A stretch of DNA of 9,998 nucleotides from Marmoricola sp. (GTDB taxonomy: Bacteria > Actinomycetota > Actinomycetes > Propionibacteriales > Nocardioidaceae): NCBI GenBank assembly GCA_030151765.1, contig JASLCW010000183.1, positions 1 to 9,998 of the forward strand. Direction: 5' to 3'. Shown in pieces: positions 7,035 to 9,998 of this stretch (positions within the stretch are counted from its first letter, which is position 1; the number at the start of each line of letters is the position of its first letter). The notes below the pieces were generated by a model. That model ran no database searches. It saw nothing but the letters and a program-made list of their open reading frames with translations, and was not told the origin of the DNA. The translations under genes and the position numbers were made by a program.

Positions 7035-7922
7035 TCAGATCGCGAACTGGACCCCGGTCAGTTCCGTGCTCAGCTCCCAGAGCCGGTCACCGAGCTCGTC
7101 GTCGCGACCGAAGCGGCTCAGCTTGGCAGGGCCGATCGCGCCCCGGGTCTCCCGCAGCTTGGTGGGACCCGTGTAAGAGCCCGGCTCCGCTGCGGTGGCG
7201 GCGTACAGCGACGGACGGGCGCCCGCCGCTGCGGACTGGAAGATCACCGGCATGAAGTACGGCGCCGCCAGGTTGATCAGCTTGTTGGCACCCATGCCGT
7301 TGGGGTCGGCCACGAGTTCGGTCGCGGAGATGCCGGGGTGCGCGGCCGTCGAGACGAGCCGGCCGCCGGCGCGGCGATGCAACGCTCGCGCGAAGAGGAC
7401 ATTGGCCAGCTTGGAGTTCCCGTAGTAGCGATCCGGGTGGTAGCCGCTCTCCGGATTCGCCTCGAGCACCTTGTCGGTGCCGCGGTGATGGGCGATCGAG
7501 GCGACGGTCACCACGCGCGGCGACTCCGCGGCGAGCAGCGCCGGCAGCAGCCGGCCGGTGAGCGCGAAGTGCCCGAGATGGTTGGTCCCGAACATCAGCT
7601 CGTGACCGTCCTCCGTGGTGCGGTACTTCGGCGGGGTCATCACGCCGGCGTTGTTGACCAGCAGGTCGAGGGGACCGTCCCAGCGCTCGGCGAACTCCCG
7701 CACCGACTGCTGCGAGGCCAGATCGAGCTTCTCGACGCGCGTCGTTCCGGACATGCGGGCGGCGGCCTCGTTCGCGGCAGCGACATTGCGACAGGCGAGT
7801 ACGACGTTCGCTCCGTGGCCGGCCAGCTCGCGTGCGGTGTGGAAGCCGATCCCCGCGTTGGCGCCGGTGACGACGGCGGTGATGCCGGACAGATCGGGGA
7901 GTTGCGCGGCACTCCAGCCCAT
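7035..7922 (-). CDS. Short-chain dehydrogenase/reductase (SDR family)
   Basis: 295 residues from the ATG at 7922-7920. The classical SDR elements are in order: nucleotide-binding TGANAGIG (19-26), CRN at 44-46 (a basic residue after the second strand suggests NADP(H)), LDLAS (66-70), NNAG (90-93), the structural Asn in TNHLG (N114), catalytic S142, and the Y-x3-K pair Y167/K171 in YYGNSK, followed by HPG (195-197). The sequence pattern is close to the retinol dehydrogenase/protochlorophyllide reductase-like actinobacterial SDRs, usually annotated only as oxidoreductases, so the substrate is unknown. The start was chosen because AGGAG sits 5 bases upstream, overlapping the stop of the preceding gene. 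The frame stays open further upstream only as a shadow of that gene. Eight bases separate the two genes. Confidence 0.95.
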   Translation of the reverse strand: MGWSAAQLPDLSGITAVVTGANAGIGFHTARELAGHGANVVLACRNVAAANEAAARMSGTTRVEKLDLASQQSVREFAERWDGPLDLLVNNAGVMTPPKYRTTEDGHELMFGTNHLGHFALTGRLLPALLAAESPRVVTVASIAHHRGTDKVLEANPESGYHPDRYYGNSKLANVLFARALHRRAGGRLVSTAAHPGISATELVADPNGMGANKLINLAAPYFMPVIFQSAAAGARPSLYAATAAEPGSYTGPTKLRETRGAIGPAKLSRFGRDDELGDRLWELSTELTGVQFAI

Positions 7923-7930
7923 GGGTGCTC

Positions 7931-8626
7931 CTAGGAGAGGAATTCGTTGGCGCGGGTCAGGTCTTCGTCGAAGTCGACCTCGACGACCGGGAATGCGGAG
8001 ATGTCGACGACCTCGACGGAGAGGCCGTCCTTCTCGATGGCCAGCTCGATGCCGCGCTCGAAGTAGTCGTCGTCGCTCGCCTCCTCGAGCCGGCGCAGCA
8101 GCGCGGCCCGGTCGGCCGAGGCGATGTAGTTGATGCCCACCGCCTCGCCGAGACCGCCGACCACGGTCTTGGAGAGCTCCTTGATGTGGCCGGTCTCGTC
8201 GAGGGTGTACTTGACCTCTTCGTCGGCCACCGACTCGGTGTTGACGCACACGAAGCTCTTGTCCGCCTCGATGTGCTCGCGGATCATGCCCAGCACCGCC
8301 GGGTCGAAGACGACATCGCCGTTCATCCACAACACCCCGCCCGGCTGGCTCAGCCTCAGTGCCTTCAGCAGGCTCTTCGAGGTGTTGGTCGAGTCGTAGA
8401 TCTCGTTGTAGACGAAACCGATGTCCGGCATTGCCTCGATGATGAGGTCGAGCTTGAAGCCCACGACGGCGGTGATGAAGACCTCGTCGCCGTACGCCGT
8501 CCGCAGCTGGTCCACCGCCCGGCGCATGATCGACTCACCCGTGGTCAACGGGGTCAGCGGCTTCGGGTGCGGCCGGCCGAGCCGGGTACCGAGCCCGGCA
8601 GCGAGGATGACGACCTGGATGGGCAT
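7931..8626 (-). CDS. NTP-transferase family nucleotidyltransferase (sugar-phosphate or phosphocholine type)
   Basis: 231 residues from the ATG at 8626-8624, preceded by AGAGGG about 9 bases upstream. The N-terminal signature VILAAGLGTRLGRPHPKPL (6-24) is the nucleotide-binding loop and PKPL motif of the nucleotidyltransferase superfamily. MNGDVVF (101-107) carries the metal-binding aspartate, and VVEVDFDEDLTRA (214-226) is the second metal/substrate region near the C-terminus. The short length and the segment YNEIYDSTNTSKSLLKAL (73-90) resemble LicC-like phosphocholine cytidylyltransferases and short sugar-1-phosphate nucleotidyltransferases more than the longer glucose-1-phosphate enzymes. 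The reaction would be NTP plus phosphorylated substrate to an activated nucleotide-diphosphate product and pyrophosphate, in the cytoplasm, feeding an envelope polymer or lipid. It is the first gene of a five-gene minus-strand run. The fold is secure; the substrate is not resolved. Confidence 0.92.
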   Translation of the reverse strand: MPIQVVILAAGLGTRLGRPHPKPLTPLTTGESIMRRAVDQLRTAYGDEVFITAVVGFKLDLIIEAMPDIGFVYNEIYDSTNTSKSLLKALRLSQPGGVLWMNGDVVFDPAVLGMIREHIEADKSFVCVNTESVADEEVKYTLDETGHIKELSKTVVGGLGEAVGINYIASADRAALLRRLEEASDDDYFERGIELAIEKDGLSVEVVDISAFPVVEVDFDEDLTRANEFLS

Positions 8627-8702
8627 GCGTGCCGCCCTCTCTGTGGTGATTCTGGGGCGATGAGTCGAGACATCCTACAAACGGGCTCGCTAACCTCGGC
8701 CC
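8627..8702. promoter_or_regulatory. Divergent promoter region for the five-gene minus-strand cluster and the membrane-protein gene
   Basis: This 76-base gap lies between divergent starts at 8626 and 8703. On the plus strand TAACCT (8691-8696) lies 6 bases before the ATG, and no SD sequence precedes that ATG, which fits a leaderless mRNA. GAGACA at 8667-8672 is a possible weak -35 with an 18-base spacer. On the minus strand TAGGAT (complement of 8672-8677) is a good -10 match about 46 bases before the nucleotidyltransferase start, but I see no clear -35. These are visual matches only. Confidence 0.4.
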
Positions 8703-9440
8703 ATGCGCCGGGTCGTGGTCCTTCTCGTGCTGGCGATCCTTGTGAACTTTCCCTGGGAGCACGAGCTCTGGGTCGCGCGCCAGCTCGACGCCCACGGGCG
8801 CGACACGATCGTCCGGGTGATCTCGTACGACGTCGTCGAGGGGCGCTACTTCGTCCGCTATCGCGTGCCCGGGAGCAGGGCCACCTTCTCGGCGCGGGTC
8901 GTGAAGGCGTCGTACGACGTCGCCCGGCAGGGCGGTGAGCTCCGCGGCACGGTGGTGCCGGGCTCGCCTGGACAGAACCGTGTGGACGGGGAGATCCAGG
9001 GCCACGGCTTCATGATGCTGGCGCTGATCGCCGACGGCTTCCTGGTGATCGCCGGCTTCGCGCTCTGGATGCGGCGCCGGCGCAGCGGCTACGACGTGCG
9101 CGCGCTCGAGGGCGACGACATCGTCATCGACGTCGCCGGCGCGGAGCTGATCACCCGGGCGCTCCCCGAGGTGCGTGTCCGGCTGCGGGTCGGCGGGCGG
9201 AGTCACGCGCGGCTCTCCCTGGTGGCGCACACGGATCTCGTCCCCGGCGAGGGCCAGGAGGGGATCACGGCGGTGGGCACGGCGACGTACCGGATCCGCG
9301 GGCGGGTGGTCGACGTCGGCCCGGGGTGGGTCGAGATGGGTGTCGGCGAGGTGCGGATCCGGGTTCGGGTCGGCGAGCTCAAGGCGCGGGCCGACCTGCG
9401 CGAGCGGGCCGAGGTGGTCGGGGAGTTCTGGCTGGCCTGA
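8703..9440 (+). CDS. Two-helix membrane protein of unknown function
   Basis: 245 residues. An in-frame TAA at 8691-8693 makes the ATG at 8703 the first possible start. A short hydrophobic segment (about 4-16) works as a signal or anchor, residues about 20-100 form a probably exported, beta-rich domain, a second membrane helix spans about 102-123 (GFMMLALIADGFLVIAGFALW), and four arginines follow at once (124-127), placing the C-terminal part (about 125-245) in the cytoplasm by the positive-inside rule. That part is rich in alternating Val/Arg and Gly, suggesting beta structure. The overall plan resembles actinobacterial DUF3592-like proteins, but I do not recognise a defined family. The gene is divergent from the five-gene minus-strand cluster and ends just before alkB, from which it is separated by a hairpin. 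No function is proposed. Confidence 0.85.
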   Translation: MRRVVVLLVLAILVNFPWEHELWVARQLDAHGRDTIVRVISYDVVEGRYFVRYRVPGSRATFSARVVKASYDVARQGGELRGTVVPGSPGQNRVDGEIQGHGFMMLALIADGFLVIAGFALWMRRRRSGYDVRALEGDDIVIDVAGAELITRALPEVRVRLRVGGRSHARLSLVAHTDLVPGEGQEGITAVGTATYRIRGRVVDVGPGWVEMGVGEVRIRVRVGELKARADLRERAEVVGEFWLA

Positions 9441-9452
9441 GAACTCCCCGAC
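9417..9452 (+). terminator. Strong hairpin over the stop codon of the membrane-protein gene, probable terminator
   Basis: GTCGGGGAGTTCT (9417-9429) is perfectly complementary to AGAACTCCCCGAC (9440-9452), giving a 13-base-pair stem with a 10-base loop. The gene's TGA (9438-9440) sits at the loop/stem junction. Only three Ts follow, so it is not a classic U-tract terminator, but actinobacterial terminators often lack long U-tracts. It would insulate alkB from upstream transcription. Confidence 0.7.
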
Positions 9453-9539
9453 TTTACAAAGCGCAGGGCCTTGTCAAGGAACTTTACAAGGGGTACCTTC
9501 TTGTAAATCCCCGGTTGACAAAAGTGTGTGACTTGTAAA
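9453..9539. promoter_or_regulatory. Three phased dyads upstream of alkB, probable multi-site operator and promoter region
   Basis: Six heptamers of the form TTKACAA alternate in orientation and make three dyads of identical geometry: 9453-9477 (TTTACAA-N11-TTGTCAA), 9483-9507 (TTTACAA-N11-TTGTAAA) and 9515-9539 (TTGACAA-N11-TTGTAAA). Starts are 30 and 32 bases apart, about three helical turns, so a dimeric regulator would bind the same DNA face three times. The island is AT-richer than its surroundings. A possible promoter is TTGTCA (9471-9476), 17 bases, TACCTT (9494-9499), which would lie across dyads 1 and 2. TTGACA at 9515-9520 has no good -10 at normal spacing. Whether the sites repress or activate cannot be told from sequence. 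Confidence 0.8.
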
Positions 9540-9541
9540 GC

Positions 9542-9547
9542 AGGAGG
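9542..9547 (+). promoter_or_regulatory. Consensus Shine-Dalgarno AGGAGG of alkB
   Basis: AGGAGG lies 6 bases before the ATG at 9554 and begins two bases after the last operator dyad. It fixes the alkB start and suggests strong translation once the gene is transcribed. Confidence 0.88.
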
Positions 9548-9553
9548 TCGACG

Positions 9554-9998
9554 ATGACCAGCATGGACGCCACCCAGATCCCGAACTCGACGGTCCCCGA
9601 GGGCTCCACCGAGGTGTGGAAGGACAAGAAGCGCTACCTCTGGTTGATCGGCCTGGTCGTGCCGAGCCTCGCCTTCGTCGCGATCCTCGGCTACAAGTAC
9701 ACCGGCTTCGGCGGCTGGTTCTGGATCGGGCCGATCGTCATCCTGGGGGTCGTCCCCGCGATCGACCTGATCGCCGGCCTCGACCGCTCCAACCCGCCCG
9801 ACGACGCGATCGAGGCACTGGAGAACGACAAGTACTACCGCTGGATCACCTATCTCTTCCTGCCGATTCAATACATCGGCTTCGTCGGCGCGATGTACCT
9901 GATCAGCGGCGGGCACATCGGCAGCTGGTTCACCAGCGACCTCTCGACGCTCGACAAGGTCGCCATCGCCATCTCGATCGGCTGCGTCGGCGGCATCG
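9554..9998 (+). CDS. alkB: Alkane 1-monooxygenase AlkB, N-terminal part (3' end cut by window edge)
   Basis: 148 complete residues are visible of a protein that is usually around 400. The ATG at 9554 follows AGGAGG and an in-frame TAA at 9536-9538. Membrane helices are visible near 27-45, 52-75, 96-117 and from about 134 onward. The segment LDRSNPPDD (76-84) followed by DKYYRWITY (92-100) is the characteristic stretch between early helices of AlkB, absent from ordinary desaturases. The histidine boxes that hold the di-iron centre lie further downstream, outside the window, so completeness of the active site cannot be judged. The enzyme hydroxylates the terminal carbon of n-alkanes in the cytoplasmic membrane using O2 and electrons from rubredoxin and rubredoxin reductase. 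Rubredoxin genes and a TetR-type regulator often follow alkB in actinobacteria and may lie just to the right. The phased dyads upstream suggest regulated, probably substrate-induced, expression. Confidence 0.95.
   Translation, partial: MTSMDATQIPNSTVPEGSTEVWKDKKRYLWLIGLVVPSLAFVAILGYKYTGFGGWFWIGPIVILGVVPAIDLIAGLDRSNPPDDAIEALENDKYYRWITYLFLPIQYIGFVGAMYLISGGHIGSWFTSDLSTLDKVAIAISIGCVGGI

Noticed and set aside
3984..7934. 1316-residue plus-strand open frame
   Set aside because: It is antisense to the ATPase, the secreted hydrolase and the dehydrogenase, all of which have clear motifs. Long antisense frames are expected in high-GC DNA.
7035..8330. Longer N-terminal extension of the dehydrogenase
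   Set aside because: The extra residues are Arg/Gly-rich and are a shadow of the nucleotidyltransferase gene; the start at 7922 has a good SD and begins just before the Rossmann motif.
9515..9541. TTGACA at 9515 as the -35 of the alkB promoter
   Set aside because: No acceptable -10 exists 16-18 bases downstream, and transcription would start at or past the ribosome site; the hexamer is better explained as an operator half-site.
9203..9916. 237-residue minus-strand frame across the alkB promoter
   Set aside because: It is antisense to the membrane-protein 3' end and to alkB, and runs through the hairpin and operator dyads; composition is that of a shadow frame.

Overview
The window is high-GC DNA with dense GC-rich codon use, close gene packing and SD-type as well as possibly leaderless starts. 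Together with the gene content (alkane 1-monooxygenase AlkB, a PucR-type regulator beside a ferredoxin-reductase gene, ABC-2 exporter) this points to an actinobacterium. A Nocardioides-like member of the Propionibacteriales is my best guess, but that is an inference from style and not a demonstrated placement. No tRNA, rRNA, transposase or phage gene was seen, and no stretch over 300 bases lacks a gene.

Layout. Positions 1-1040 (minus strand, cut by the left edge) hold a flavin reductase fused to a plant-type [2Fe-2S] ferredoxin. A divergent 145-base gap separates it from a plus-strand PucR-family regulator (1186-2382). The 188 bases between that gene and the convergent gene at 2571 are filled by a striking array: six copies of a 20-base unit, three direct and three inverted, on an exact 32-base period and perfectly symmetric about position 2467. 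From 8626 down to 2571 five minus-strand genes lie head to tail and probably form one operon, in transcription order: nucleotidyltransferase, short-chain dehydrogenase, a large secreted protein with a membrane-dipeptidase (M19)-like metal-site pattern, ABC ATPase, ABC-2 permease. The gaps are 8, 36 and 10 bases, then a 4-base ATGA overlap. A divergent plus-strand gene at 8703-9440 encodes a small two-helix membrane protein that ends in a strong hairpin. The alkB gene begins at 9554 and runs off the right edge.

How the genes may work together. The ATPase and permease form one exporter. The reductase-ferredoxin is built to pass electrons from NAD(P)H to a non-haem di-iron membrane enzyme. Its usual partner would be a fatty-acid desaturase, probably just beyond the left edge, and AlkB is the same general kind of enzyme.

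The two most interesting non-coding structures are the 3+3 inverted array at 2381-2553 and a set of three matching 25-base dyads (TTKACAA-N11-TTGTMAA, spaced 30 and 32 bases) immediately upstream of alkB. The dyads look like a multi-site operator for an unidentified dimeric regulator.
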